The notes under the pieces are model-generated. The model saw only the letters and a program-made list of their open reading frames with translations, was not told where the DNA came from and ran no database searches. 52,244 nucleotides of DNA, from positions 1 through 52,244 of the forward strand of contig DASVPW010000077.1 of assembly GCA_036389455.1 (NCBI GenBank). The letters are read 5' to 3'. This DNA comes from JAJKJG01 sp036389455. GTDB lineage: Bacteria > Pseudomonadota > Alphaproteobacteria > Rhizobiales > Beijerinckiaceae. Of the stretch, positions 1 to 9,238 are shown in pieces. Numbering within the stretch: the stretch's first letter is position 1; each line of letters begins with the position of its first letter. The position numbers were made by a program, and so were the translations under genes.

Positions 1-339
1 AGCGCCATGCTCCAGGCGCTCCAGAGCGACTACGTCCGCACCGCCCGGGCGAAGGGCCTCGAGGAGCGCTCCGTCGTGCTCAAGCACGCCATGCGCAACG
101 CGCTCACCCCCGTGATCACACTGGGGGCGCTGGAGTTCGGCACGCTCCTCTCGGGCGCGGTGCTGACCGAGCAGATCTTCACCATTCCCGGCTTCGGCAA
201 GCTCATCGTCGACGCCGTGTTCAACCGCGACTACGCGGTGGTGCAGGGCGTCGTGCTGGTGACCGCGACGACCTACATCACGCTCAACTTGCTGGCCGAC
301 GTCGGCTACATCCTCGTCAACCCGAGGCTCAGGGAATGA
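1..339 (+). CDS. Dipeptide/oligopeptide-type ABC transporter permease, DppB-like (5' truncated by window)
   Basis: The reading frame is open from the first base, so the window holds only the last 112 residues of an inner-membrane permease. The visible part contains the EAA loop that contacts the ATPase (DYVRTARAKGLEE, then the H-A-x-R-N-A-L-x-P region) and two C-terminal hydrophobic segments. This is the usual end of the DppB/OppB/GsiC family, which forms a heterodimeric channel with a DppC-type partner. The stop overlaps the start of the next gene by ATGA, so the two are translationally coupled. The family is clear from the EAA region and the context. The substrate cannot be told because the binding protein and the ATPases lie outside the window. 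Confidence 0.9.
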   Translation, partial: SAMLQALQSDYVRTARAKGLEERSVVLKHAMRNALTPVITLGALEFGTLLSGAVLTEQIFTIPGFGKLIVDAVFNRDYAVVQGVVLVTATTYITLNLLADVGYILVNPRLRE

Positions 340-1226
340 CGGTCCATGCTCTTCCGCAGGCCGTCGCAACGGCCGGCGCGGACTTCGTCGAGACCCCGGC
401 CCGACGCGCGTGGCGCCGGCTCGTGCGCCGCCGCGGCGCCATGGTCGGGCTTGCCGTCATCGTCCTCATCGTCGTGGCGGCCGTCCTCGCGCCACTGATC
501 GCTCCCTACGACCCGGCGGCGCAGAGCTGGTCCGCCGTGCGAAAGCCCCCGTCGGCGGCGCATTGGTTCGGCACCGACGAGGTCGGGCGCGACCTCCTCG
601 CCCGCGTCATCTTCGGGGCCCGGGCGTCGCTCCTCGCCGGCGTGATCTCGGTCGGCATCGCGATCGCGGTCGGCGTGCCGCTGGGGCTCCTCGCGGGCTA
701 CGCCGGCGGGCTCGTCGACGGCCTCATCAGCCGCGTCACCGACGCGATGCTCGCCTGCCCGTTCCTGATCCTCGCCATCGCGCTCGCGGCGTTCCTCGGC
801 CCGAGCCTGACGAACGCCATGATCGCCATCGGCGTGACCGCGACGCCGATCTTCATCCGCCTGACGCGGGGCCAGGTGCTCTCGGTGAAGGCCGAGGACT
901 ACGTCGAGGCGGCCCGCGCCATCGGCAACCCGCACTGGCGCATCGCGCTGCGCCACATCCTGCCGAACGTGCTGCCGGCGCTCCTCGTGCAGGCGACGCT
1001 CACCATCGCGACCGCGATCATCGCCGAGGCGAGCCTGTCGTTCCTGGGGCTCGGCCAGCAGCCGCCGGCCCCGTCCTGGGGCTCGATGCTGAATTCGGCG
1101 CAGCGCTTTTTGGTCAACGCGCCCTGGATGGCGGTGTGGCCGGGCGTCGCGATCTTCGTCACCGTGCTCTCGTTCAACCTCCTCGGCGACGGCCTGCGCG
1201 ACGCCCTCGACCCGCGCTCGAAATAA
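336..1226 (+). CDS. Dipeptide/oligopeptide-type ABC transporter permease, DppC-like
   Basis: This 296-residue inner-membrane permease has an N-terminal hydrophobic segment at about residues 40-60, the family signature around HWFGTDEVGRDLLARVIFGA (about 70-90), an EAA loop (EDYVEAARAIGNPHWRIALR) and the C-terminal ending GDGLRDALDPR that is characteristic of DppC/OppC/GsiC proteins. It starts with an ATG that overlaps the stop of the DppB-like gene. No ATPase gene follows: the next gene is convergent, only six bases away. The ATP-binding and solute-binding genes must therefore lie upstream, to the left of the window. It is distinct from the second peptide transporter at 42110-47592. Substrate is unknown; peptides, glutathione and opines are all handled by this family. 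Confidence 0.93.
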   Translation: MTVHALPQAVATAGADFVETPARRAWRRLVRRRGAMVGLAVIVLIVVAAVLAPLIAPYDPAAQSWSAVRKPPSAAHWFGTDEVGRDLLARVIFGARASLLAGVISVGIAIAVGVPLGLLAGYAGGLVDGLISRVTDAMLACPFLILAIALAAFLGPSLTNAMIAIGVTATPIFIRLTRGQVLSVKAEDYVEAARAIGNPHWRIALRHILPNVLPALLVQATLTIATAIIAEASLSFLGLGQQPPAPSWGSMLNSAQRFLVNAPWMAVWPGVAIFVTVLSFNLLGDGLRDALDPRSK

Positions 1227-1232
1227 GGAGAA

Positions 1233-1544
1233 TCACTTCTTCTCCAGCATGAGATGGCCCTGCTTCTCGATCAGCGGGCGCACCTTGTCGACCACCATGG
1301 CGAGAAGCCAGGGCAGCTGCACCTCGAGCCGCACGGAGTCGTCCATCACCTCGAGGTTGCCGCTCGCCGCCTGGCCGAGGATCGACATGCGGAAGTCGGC
1401 GCGGTTGTCGGTCCACGTATCCTCGACGGTGCCGATCTTGCCGCCGGTGTGCCCCTTGAGCTGCCCGAAGCCGTTCTTCAGGCGACGGACCGCCTCCTCT
1501 CTGCCGAGCTGATGCGGGATCGAAACGACGAGGGGCTTGGACAT
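1233..1544 (-). CDS. Polyhydroxyalkanoic acid system family protein (PHA_gran_rgn type)
   Basis: This small 103-residue soluble protein starts MSKPLVVSIPHQLGREEAVR and carries the conserved G-x-I-G-x-V-E-D-T-W segment, followed by predicted beta strands and an amphipathic C-terminus with LPWLLAMVVDKVRPLIEKQG. This pattern matches the family annotated as polyhydroxyalkanoic acid system protein, found in bacteria that store PHA; its exact role is not established. The ATG at 1542-1544 was chosen because translation of the longer open frame upstream runs through the antisense of uxuB and has no family resemblance. No phaC or phaZ gene is near, so a PHA role rests on family resemblance only. The gene lies downstream of uxuB on the same strand, 68 bases away, and could be transcribed with it. 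Confidence 0.75.
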   Translation of the reverse strand: MSKPLVVSIPHQLGREEAVRRLKNGFGQLKGHTGGKIGTVEDTWTDNRADFRMSILGQAASGNLEVMDDSVRLEVQLPWLLAMVVDKVRPLIEKQGHLMLEKK

Positions 1545-1612
1545 CGGCGGCTCCGGTGGACTCGAGGGATGTGACGCGGCAGCGCCCATATGGGTCCGGA
1601 GCGGCCGGATTC

Positions 1613-3100
1613 CTACGGTCGAGCGGCCGCCTCCGCGACCGTGCGCTTCGCGCCCGCCGCGAAGAGCCGGCCGAGCGCCGCCGTCACCGGGCCGGCGAAG
1701 CGCGGGTCCCCCGGCAGATCGCCGCCGAACACCTCGCGCACCTCGAAGAGCGCCGGCGCGAGCCGCCCCGCGTCCGGACCGACGGCCTGGGCGATCTCCG
1801 TGAGGCGGGCGGCGAGCGGGTCGCGCACGTCGATCGGGCGGCCCGCCTCGTCGATCCCGAGGACGTAGCGCATCCAGGCCGCGACGCCGAGCGCCAGCCG
1901 CTCGATCGGGGCGCCGGCATCGAGCCGGTCGCGGATCGTGCCGAGGAGCCGCTGCGGCAGCTTCTGCGAGCCGTCCATGGCGATCTGCCAGGTGCGGTGC
2001 TTGAGCGCCGGATTGGCGAAGCGCTCGACGAGCGAGCTCTTGTAGCCCGACAGATCGGCGCCCGGCGGGAGGGTCAGCGTCGGCGTCACCTCCTCGTCCA
2101 TGAGGCGGCGGATGAGGCGCGCGAAGGCGGGGTCCGCGACCGTGTCCGAGACCGTCTCGTAGCCGGCGAGATAGCCGAGATAGGCGAGGGTCGAATGGCT
2201 GCCGTTGAGGAGGCGCAGCTTCATCAGCTCGTAGGGCGCGACGTCGCCGACCATCTCGGCCCCGGCGTCCTCGAGCCGCGGCCGGCCGTCGCAGAAGCGG
2301 TCCTCGACGACCCACTGCGTGAAGGGCTCGGCCATCACCGGCCAGGCATCGGCGACGCCGAGGCGGCGCGAGACGGCGTCGCGATCGGCCTCGGTCGTCC
2401 CCGGCACGATGCGGTCGACCATGGTGGACGGGAACGCGGCGCGCTCCGCGATCCAGCCCGCGAGCGCGGGATCGCGCAGCTCCGCCAGCCGGCGGACCAC
2501 ACCCGCGACCGTCCTGCCGTTCGCCGGAAGGTTGTCGCAGCACAGCACCGTGAAGGGCTTGTCCCCGGCGTCGCGGCGCCGCCGCAGGGCCTCGACCAGG
2601 AAGCCCGGCGCGCTCCGGGGGCTGAGCGGCGTCTTCAGGTCGGCGGCGATGTCTGGATGATCCTCGCGCAACGCCCCGGTCGCGGGGTCGTGGCAGTAGC
2701 CCTTCTCCGTGACCGTGAGGCTCACGATGCGGACGGCCGGATCGCTCATGGCGGCGAGGAGCGCCTCAGGATCCGACGGCGCGACGACGAGGCGGCGCAC
2801 CGATCCGATGACCCGCAGGCGCTCGCCCGCGCCCGAGCGGACCGCGACGCTGTAGAGTCCGTCCTGCGGCTCGAGCGCCTTCGATGTGTCGGGCGAGCGC
2901 AGGCTCGCGCCGCAGATCGCCCAGCCGGTCTCCCCGGCGGCGAGCCGGTCGTCGATGTAGACGGCCTGATGCGCGCGGTGGAAGGCCCCGATGCCGAGAT
3001 GCACGACGCCGACCCGGGCAGCGACGATGTTATAGGCCGGGCGGGCGACGTCGGGCGGGAGGCTCGCGAGCGAGCCGAGAGAGAGGCGCCCAACAGTCAT
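1613..3100 (-). CDS. uxuB: Mannitol dehydrogenase-family oxidoreductase, probable D-mannonate oxidoreductase (fructuronate reductase)
   Basis: The 495-residue protein has the polyol-specific long-chain dehydrogenase layout. An N-terminal NAD-binding region (VHLGIGAFHRAHQAVYIDD, about 33-51) is followed by an all-helical C-terminal domain carrying the catalytic set N190, K294, N299 and H302 (K-L-R-L-L-N-G-S-H). These match the catalytic residues known for mannitol 2-dehydrogenase. The family includes mannitol, arabinitol, altronate (UxaB) and mannonate (UxuB) enzymes. The uxaC gene immediately upstream on the same strand favours fructuronate to D-mannonate reduction in hexuronate breakdown. 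uxuA (mannonate dehydratase) and KDG kinase are not in the window. The 100-base spacer to uxaC holds a palindromic repeat. Confidence is high for the family and moderate for the exact substrate. Confidence 0.85.
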   Translation of the reverse strand: MTVGRLSLGSLASLPPDVARPAYNIVAARVGVVHLGIGAFHRAHQAVYIDDRLAAGETGWAICGASLRSPDTSKALEPQDGLYSVAVRSGAGERLRVIGSVRRLVVAPSDPEALLAAMSDPAVRIVSLTVTEKGYCHDPATGALREDHPDIAADLKTPLSPRSAPGFLVEALRRRRDAGDKPFTVLCCDNLPANGRTVAGVVRRLAELRDPALAGWIAERAAFPSTMVDRIVPGTTEADRDAVSRRLGVADAWPVMAEPFTQWVVEDRFCDGRPRLEDAGAEMVGDVAPYELMKLRLLNGSHSTLAYLGYLAGYETVSDTVADPAFARLIRRLMDEEVTPTLTLPPGADLSGYKSSLVERFANPALKHRTWQIAMDGSQKLPQRLLGTIRDRLDAGAPIERLALGVAAWMRYVLGIDEAGRPIDVRDPLAARLTEIAQAVGPDAGRLAPALFEVREVFGGDLPGDPRFAGPVTAALGRLFAAGAKRTVAEAAARP

Positions 3101-3103
3101 GGG

Positions 3104-3186
3104 CTGGATTGCCAGCGTGCGTGCTTCGAGGCCGCCTTCGGCGGCACCTCAGCATGAGGGTGCCGGGCCTCGAAGGACGCAATCCA
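3104..3186. repeat. Palindromic intergenic repeat (family shared with 23062-23188)
   Basis: The uxaC-uxuB spacer holds a large imperfect inverted repeat. The outer arms GGATTG and CAATCC enclose a copy of GTGCGTGCTTCGAGGC (from about 3117) and its partial inverted copy GCCTCGAAGGACGC. Between them is a short hairpin, CCGCC-TTC-GGCGG, followed by CACCTCAGCATGAGGG. The same words recur at 23062-23188, so this is a dispersed repeat rather than a unique terminator. In the transcript it could fold into a strong stem between the two cistrons and affect RNA stability. Confidence 0.75.
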
Positions 3187-3200
3187 ATCGCCGCTGCGCC

Positions 3201-4604
3201 TCACAGCCTGTACGCCTTCTTGACGAGCCCGTAGGCGAGCTCGTGGGCGAGCTCGTGCGCCTCGTCCTCGTCGAGGCGGTGCGTCACCACCTGCTCGGCG
3301 AGGAAGGCGCAATCGACCCGCCGGGCAACATCGTGGCGGGCCGGGATCGAGGGGAAGGCGCGGGTGTCGTCGTTGAACCCGACGGTGTTGTAGAAGCCCG
3401 CCGTCTCGGTCGCGAGCTCGCGGAAGCGGCGCATGCCCTCGGGGCTGTCGAAGAACCACCACGGCGGCCCGAGCCTGAGCGCCGGGTAGTGCCCGGCGAG
3501 CGGCGCGAGCTCGCGCGAGATCGCCGTCTCGTCGAGCATGAACAGGATGATCGTCAGGCCGGACTCATTGCCGAAGCGGTCGAGCAGCGGCTTCAGGGCG
3601 CGCACGTATTCAGTCGGCGTCGGGATGTCGGCGCCCATATCGCGCCCGAATCTGGCGAAGACCTGCGGGTTGTGGTTGCGCAGCGACCCCGGGTGGATCT
3701 GGAGGACAAGGCCATCGTCAAGGCTCATCCGCGCCATCTCGGTCAGCATCTGGGCGCGGAACAGCTCGGCCTCGTCCGCCGAGAACGGCCCTTCGACGAC
3801 GTGCCGGAACAAGGTCTCGGCCTCGGCTTGCGGCAAATCGGCCGTGCGCGCCGTCGGATGGCCGTGGTCGGACGAGGTCGCGCCGAAGGACTTGAAGTAT
3901 TCGCGCCGCTTGCGGTGGGCGGCGAGGTAGCCGGCCCAGGTTGCCGTGTCCTCGCCGGTGATCTCGCCGAGCTTGCGGACGTTGTCCCGAAAACCCTCGA
4001 ACTCGGGGTCGACCACCGGGTCCGGCCGGTAGGCCGTGATCACGCGCCCGTCCCAACCGGACTCGCGGATCATGCGGTGCCACTTGAGCTCGTCGAGCGG
4101 GCTCTCGGTCGTCGCGATGACCTCGATGTTGAAGCGCCGGAACAGCGCGCGGGGGCGGTACTCGGGCTTCGCGAGCGCCTCCGCGATCGTGTCGTAGTAG
4201 AGGTCGGCGGTCTCGGCCGAGAGCCGGCGGTCCAAGCCGAACAGGTCCGCGAAGGCGTGGTCGAGCCACAGCCGCGTCGGCGTGCCGCGGAAGAGATGAT
4301 AGTGCGCGGCGAAGAGGCGCCAGATCTTGCGCCCGTCGGTCTCGACCGGGCCGCCGTCGCGGCGCCGGATGCCGAGCTCCTCGAGCCTGACGCCCTGGCT
4401 ATAGAGCATGCGGAAGATGTAGTGGTCGGGCACGACGAAGAGCCGCGCCGGATCCGGGAACGGCTCGTTCTCGGCGTACCAGCGCGGATCGGTGTGGCCG
4501 TGCGGCGAGACGATCGGCAGGTGCCGCACCGGCTCGTACAGCCGGCGGGCGACGGCCCGCGTCGCGGGATCGGCGGGAAAGAGCCGGTCCTCGTGGATGA
4601 TCAT
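3201..4604 (-). CDS. uxaC: Glucuronate (uronate) isomerase
   Basis: UxaC converts D-glucuronate to fructuronate and D-galacturonate to tagaturonate, the first cytosolic step of hexuronate catabolism. The protein begins MIIHEDRLFPADPATRA, the typical UxaC N-terminus, and continues with the metal-site motif SPHGHTDPRWYAENEPF and later conserved blocks such as VIATTESPLDELKWH and QIHPGSLRNHN. Its 467 residues match the usual family length of about 470. I chose the ATG at 4602-4604 over one ten codons upstream because it has a good ribosome binding site (GGGAGGGCGCGC before ATG) and matches family starts. It is followed by uxuB on the same strand. A short AT-rich palindrome lies about 50 bases upstream and may be an operator. 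Confidence 0.93.
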   Translation of the reverse strand: MIIHEDRLFPADPATRAVARRLYEPVRHLPIVSPHGHTDPRWYAENEPFPDPARLFVVPDHYIFRMLYSQGVRLEELGIRRRDGGPVETDGRKIWRLFAAHYHLFRGTPTRLWLDHAFADLFGLDRRLSAETADLYYDTIAEALAKPEYRPRALFRRFNIEVIATTESPLDELKWHRMIRESGWDGRVITAYRPDPVVDPEFEGFRDNVRKLGEITGEDTATWAGYLAAHRKRREYFKSFGATSSDHGHPTARTADLPQAEAETLFRHVVEGPFSADEAELFRAQMLTEMARMSLDDGLVLQIHPGSLRNHNPQVFARFGRDMGADIPTPTEYVRALKPLLDRFGNESGLTIILFMLDETAISRELAPLAGHYPALRLGPPWWFFDSPEGMRRFRELATETAGFYNTVGFNDDTRAFPSIPARHDVARRVDCAFLAEQVVTHRLDEDEAHELAHELAYGLVKKAYRL

Positions 4605-4652
4605 GCGCGCGCCCTCCCGCGGGCGTTCTCGCATTTCACCCGCGTTCCGCCA

Positions 4653-4666
4653 ACTGATATATGAGT
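4653..4666. promoter_or_regulatory. Candidate operator/promoter palindrome upstream of uxaC
   Basis: ACTGATATATGAGT is a near-perfect 14-bp palindrome (ACTNATATATNAGT) and is the only AT-rich block in an otherwise GC-rich 125-base spacer. Read on the minus strand it contains a TATATC block that could also act as a -10 element. Its position about 50-60 bases upstream of the uxaC start fits a regulator of hexuronate genes, which in other bacteria are often GntR- or IclR-family proteins. No such regulator gene is in the window, so this is a suggestion only. Confidence 0.3.
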
Positions 4667-4729
4667 GCGGCGCCGAGCCCGGCAGGAGCCGCCCGCGTCA
4701 CCGCGTGCTGCCCGGGCGCGCGATACCCC

Positions 4730-6418
4730 TTACGATCCGGCGTGCCTGCCGGCCGCGCGGCCCGAGGACGGCACACCCTGGAATTCGTGACCGGCTTCGC
4801 CGAGCCGGTCGAAGACGACGGCGCCGTCGAGGATCGCGAGGTCGCAGCGGGTGTCGTGCAAGACCTCCTCGGGCGAGGCGGCGAGAAGGTCGCGGGAGAA
4901 CACCGCGACGTCCGCCGCCATGCCGGGCAGGAGCCGCCCGCGCCGGCGCTCGGCCCTGTTCACGTAGGCGCCGTGCTCCGTGTAGGCGGCGAGCGCCTCG
5001 GGCATCGCGAGCGCCTGATCCGGGCCGAGCGGCGTGCCGGCCGACGAGCGCCGGGCCATCATGGCGTAAAGGTTCGGGAACGGATCGATGCCGCTCACCG
5101 GCCCGTCGGTCGAGGCGGCAGGCCTGAGGCCGGCCTCGATCCAGCTCCGCATGGGATGGGACGCCGCCGTGCGCTCCACCCCCACGACGGAGACGTAGAG
5201 CTCGCCGTATTCGTGGACGAACACCGGCTGCGGCACGGGGTGGACGCCAAGCCGCGCCATGCGGGCGATCTGGCCGGGTCGGACGAAGCTGCAATGCTCG
5301 ATCCGGTGCCGCCGGTCCGGATCGGGCATGGCCCGGAGCGCCGCCTCGTAGGCGTCGAGCACCTGCTCGATCGCCCGGTCGCCGATCGCGTGGAGCGCGA
5401 GCTGGTAGCCCCTGGCGTGGTAGTCGCGCACGAGCGCGTTCAGCTCCTCGGGGGCGAGGCAGAGCATGCCCCGGTTCGACGCCTCGCCGAGGTACGGCTC
5501 GCTCATGGCGGCGGTCCGCGCCCCGGCGCTGCCGTCGGTGAAGATCTTGACCGGCCCGACGGACAGCCTGTCGTCGCCGGCGCCGGTGACGCGGCCTTCC
5601 CCGTGGGCCCGCTCGACGATGCCGCCGGCACCGCCGAGGAGGCAGAGGCTCGCCCGCACCGGCAGGCGCCCCGTGCGGCGGGCCGCGTCGTAGGCCGCGA
5701 CCTCGCGATAGCCGGCCTTGCCGCCGACCGCCGCGTCCATGACGCTCGTGATGCCGAAGGCCAGGCAGTGCCGGCCCGCGCGCTCGATCGCGGCGATGAG
5801 ATCGGCGTCGGTGACCGGGGGAAGCACCGCCCTGATCCGCTCGCGCGCGCTCTCCGCCAGGAGGCCGGTCAGGCGCCCGTCGCGAAGCTCGATCGCCCCG
5901 CCCGGCGGCGCCCGGGTCTCCTCGTCGACCTCGGCCTTCCGGAGCGCCTCGGAGTTGACGATCGAGACATGCCCGCAGCAGCGCACGAGATGGACCGGGT
6001 TGTGCGGCGCGGCCGCGTCGAGCTCGTCCCGCGAAGGATGCCGCTTCACGTCGAGCCGGGACTGGTCGTAGCCGCGGGCGATGATCCATTCCCCGGGCTT
6101 TGCGGCCGCGGCGCGCCGGCGGATCGTCCCGAGGAGCGCCTCGAGGGTCGGCGCCTGCCGCGGACGGACGTCCACCTCCGCCATGGCGAGGCCGATCGGG
6201 AGAAGGTGCAGGTGGGCGTCGCACAGCCCCGCCGTCGCGAGCCGGCCGGCGAGGTCGATCACGCGGGTCGAGGGGCCGACGAGCGCTTCGATCCCGTCGT
6301 CGGCGCCGGTCGCCAGTACGCGTCCGCCGCGGACGGCGAGGGCCTGCGCGACGCCCTCGGCAAGGCCGCGGAAGACGCGGCCGTTGAGGAGGACGAGGTC
6401 GGCCTTCGAGGAAGCCAT
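4730..6418 (-). CDS. Metal-dependent amidohydrolase (Amidohydro_3 / YtcJ-like)
   Basis: This 562-residue cytosolic hydrolase belongs to the amidohydrolase superfamily. It shows the N-terminal beta-sandwich segment (DLVLLNGRVFRG), the metal-binding H-x-H pair at H69 and H71 (CDAHLHL), further histidines in LALHAIGDRAIEQ and RHRIEHC, and the late aspartate in ASTDGPVSGIDPFPN. A composite beta-sandwich end (GRLLPGMAADVAVFSRD) closes the protein. This arrangement is typical of YtcJ-like enzymes with unknown or variable amide and ester substrates. It is transcribed in the same direction as uxaC, 125 bases upstream of it, but a link to hexuronate metabolism is not established. Start: ATG at 6416-6418, just before MASSKADLV, which aligns with the beginning of the family. 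Confidence 0.88.
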   Translation of the reverse strand: MASSKADLVLLNGRVFRGLAEGVAQALAVRGGRVLATGADDGIEALVGPSTRVIDLAGRLATAGLCDAHLHLLPIGLAMAEVDVRPRQAPTLEALLGTIRRRAAAAKPGEWIIARGYDQSRLDVKRHPSRDELDAAAPHNPVHLVRCCGHVSIVNSEALRKAEVDEETRAPPGGAIELRDGRLTGLLAESARERIRAVLPPVTDADLIAAIERAGRHCLAFGITSVMDAAVGGKAGYREVAAYDAARRTGRLPVRASLCLLGGAGGIVERAHGEGRVTGAGDDRLSVGPVKIFTDGSAGARTAAMSEPYLGEASNRGMLCLAPEELNALVRDYHARGYQLALHAIGDRAIEQVLDAYEAALRAMPDPDRRHRIEHCSFVRPGQIARMARLGVHPVPQPVFVHEYGELYVSVVGVERTAASHPMRSWIEAGLRPAASTDGPVSGIDPFPNLYAMMARRSSAGTPLGPDQALAMPEALAAYTEHGAYVNRAERRRGRLLPGMAADVAVFSRDLLAASPEEVLHDTRCDLAILDGAVVFDRLGEAGHEFQGVPSSGRAAGRHAGS

Positions 6419-6495
6419 CCGGGCAACGATCGGGTGATGGACAATGCCGCCGCAGGATCGTCGGGATTCGCCGGGGTGGCAAGCGCCAAGTCCCC

Positions 6496-6519
6496 CTCCC
6501 GCTTACGGGAAAGCGGGAG
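6496..6519 (-). terminator. Hairpin just after hppD (terminator-like or decayed repeat)
   Basis: Arms CTCCCGCTT (6496-6504) and AAGCGGGAG (6511-6519) form a perfect 9-bp stem with a 6-base loop, seven bases after the hppD stop. No T-run follows on the minus strand, so it is not a standard intrinsic terminator. The stem words resemble the CTCCCGC/GCGGGAG repeats at 9126-9226 and 17411-17458, so it may be a solitary half of that family. Confidence 0.5.
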
Positions 6520-6525
6520 ATGCGG

Positions 6526-7644
<1,119 letters not shown>

Positions 7645-7744
7645 GGGGGTCTCCTCAAGTCCTCAAGCGCCGTTGACTGGCGCAATGGCCAGCCGGGCGC
7701 GATCCCGCTACGTTTAAGCCAAACGCTCATCCGGGAGAACGGCC
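7645..7744. promoter_or_regulatory. Divergent hppD-hmgA control region
   Basis: The 100 bases between the two divergent homogentisate-pathway genes must contain both promoters. Visible elements are TTGACT at 7673-7678 and a small inverted repeat CTGGC-(6)-GCCAG at 7677-7692 that overlaps it. The arrangement suits a shared regulator, but no convincing -10 element is visible at a standard distance and the regulator is not encoded here. Confidence 0.35.
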
Positions 7745-9118
7745 ATGACCGTCCAGGATATCTCCGCTTTCGAGACCCGCGGCGCGCCCTTGCGCGGCAG
7801 CGCCATCGAGCCCGCCTACCTGTCGGGCTTCGGCAACAGCTTCGAGACCGAGGCCTTGCCGGGGGCGCTTCCCGTCGGCATGAACTCGCCCCAGAAGGTG
7901 AACTACGGGCTTTACGCCGAGCAGCTCTCGGGCTCGCCCTTCACGGCGCCGCAGGCCACGAACCAGCGCTCCTGGCTCTACCGCATCCGCCCGACCGTGA
8001 AGCACTCCGGCCGCTACCGGCGGATCGAGAAGGGCCTGATCCGCACGGCGCCGGCGGCCCGCGAGGAGAGCCGGATGGCGATCGGCCAGCTGCGCTGGGA
8101 CCCGATCCCGCTTCCCGCCGAGGCCGTGACCTTCGTAACCGGCCTTCGCACCATGACGACCGCGGGCGATTCCGACACCCAGGCCGGCATGGCGGCCCAC
8201 GTCGCCTTCGTGACGCGCTCGATGGAGAACGAGTACTTCTTCGACGCCGACGGGGAGCTTCTCGTCGTGGCGCAGGAGGGGGCGCTCCGCTTCCGGACCG
8301 AGTTCGGCACCCTCGACATCGGCCCGGGGCAGATCGTCGTCATCCCCCGCGGAGTGATCTTCAAGGTCGAGCTCATCGGCGGCCCGGCCCGGGCCTACGT
8401 CTGCGAGAACTACGGCGGCGCCTTCACGCTTCCCGACCGCGGGCCGATCGGCGCAAATTGCCTCGCGAACCCCCGCGACTTCCAGACCCCGGTCGCGGCC
8501 TACGAGGACAGGGAGGAGCCCTCGACCCTCACGGTGAAATGGGGCGGCGAGCTGTTCGAGACCGACATCGGCCAGTCGCCCCTCGACGTCGTCGCCTGGC
8601 ACGGCAACTACGCGCCCTACCGCTACGACCTGCGCCGCTTCGCCCCCGTCGGGGCGATCCTGTTCGACCACCCGGACCCGTCGATCTTCACGGTCCTGAC
8701 CGCGCCTTCCGAGACGCCGGGCACCGCAAACGTCGACTTCGTCATCTTCCCCGAGCGCTGGGGCGTCGCCGAGGACACGTTCAGGCCGCCCTGGTATCAC
8801 CGCAACCTGATGTCGGAGTTCATGGGCCTCGTCTACGGCGTCTACGACGCCAAGCCTGAAGGCTTCGTCCCCGGCGGCATCTCGCTGCACAACCAGATGC
8901 TCCCGCACGGGCCCGATGCCGCGGCGTTCGAGCACGCCTCGACGGTGGACCTCAAGCCCGTGAAGCTCGAGGGCACCATGGCCTTCATGTTCGAGACGCG
9001 GTTCCCGCAGCGCCTTACGGCCTACGCCGCCGAGGGCGCCCCGCTCCAGGCGGACTACGTCGACTGCTGGGCGGGATTGAAGAAGCGCTTCGATCCGGAC
9101 AAGCGCAAGGCTTGGTGA
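7745..9118 (+). CDS. hmgA: Homogentisate 1,2-dioxygenase
   Basis: HmgA opens the ring of homogentisate to maleylacetoacetate. The 457-residue protein shows the strongly conserved N-terminus YLSGFGNSFETEALPGALP, the cupin core, and the iron site in PPWYHRNLMSEFMGL (His and Glu ligands) and LHNQMLPHGPD (second His). Length and motifs match the bacterial family. The ATG has a GGGAGAA ribosome binding site at a normal distance. It is transcribed away from hppD, and its end faces the TakP-like gene across a block of palindromic repeats. Confidence 0.97.
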   Translation: MTVQDISAFETRGAPLRGSAIEPAYLSGFGNSFETEALPGALPVGMNSPQKVNYGLYAEQLSGSPFTAPQATNQRSWLYRIRPTVKHSGRYRRIEKGLIRTAPAAREESRMAIGQLRWDPIPLPAEAVTFVTGLRTMTTAGDSDTQAGMAAHVAFVTRSMENEYFFDADGELLVVAQEGALRFRTEFGTLDIGPGQIVVIPRGVIFKVELIGGPARAYVCENYGGAFTLPDRGPIGANCLANPRDFQTPVAAYEDREEPSTLTVKWGGELFETDIGQSPLDVVAWHGNYAPYRYDLRRFAPVGAILFDHPDPSIFTVLTAPSETPGTANVDFVIFPERWGVAEDTFRPPWYHRNLMSEFMGLVYGVYDAKPEGFVPGGISLHNQMLPHGPDAAAFEHASTVDLKPVKLEGTMAFMFETRFPQRLTAYAAEGAPLQADYVDCWAGLKKRFDPDKRKAW

Positions 9119-9125
9119 CCTTCAT

Positions 9126-9226
9126 CTCTCTCGCTTGCGGGAGAGGTCGAGTCGGCGCGGCAGCGCCGACCGGGTGAGAGCCAGCGCGCCCCCTCATCCC
9201 AACCCTCTCCCGCAAGCGGGAGAGGG
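9126..9226. repeat. Composite palindromic repeat (REP-like), three stems
   Basis: Three hairpins stand in a row between the convergent hmgA and TakP-like genes. The first is an imperfect CTCTCTCGC-TT-GCGGGAGAG. The second is GTCGGCGC-GGCA-GCGCCGAC at 9151-9170. The third is CCCTCTCCCGC-AA-GCGGGAGAGGG at 9203-9226, with perfect 11-bp arms. GGGTGAG near 9172 can also pair with CTCATCC near 9194. The first stem and the CGGGTGAG word recur at 17411-17458, so this is a dispersed element. It may also work as a bidirectional transcript end. Confidence 0.8.
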
Positions 9227-9238
9227 GGCGCGGCGGCG

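Noticed and set aside
1556..3157. Long plus-strand open frame opposite uxuB
   Set aside because: The codon bias of uxuB leaves the antisense strand without stops; the product is Arg/Ala-rich, repetitive and resembles no family, whereas the minus strand gives a full enzyme with catalytic residues.
9126..9226. CRISPR-like reading of the repeated CTCCCGC/GCGGGAG units
   Set aside because: Only two stems of one word with unequal spacing and no regular spacers; they are inverted repeats of a dispersed REP type.
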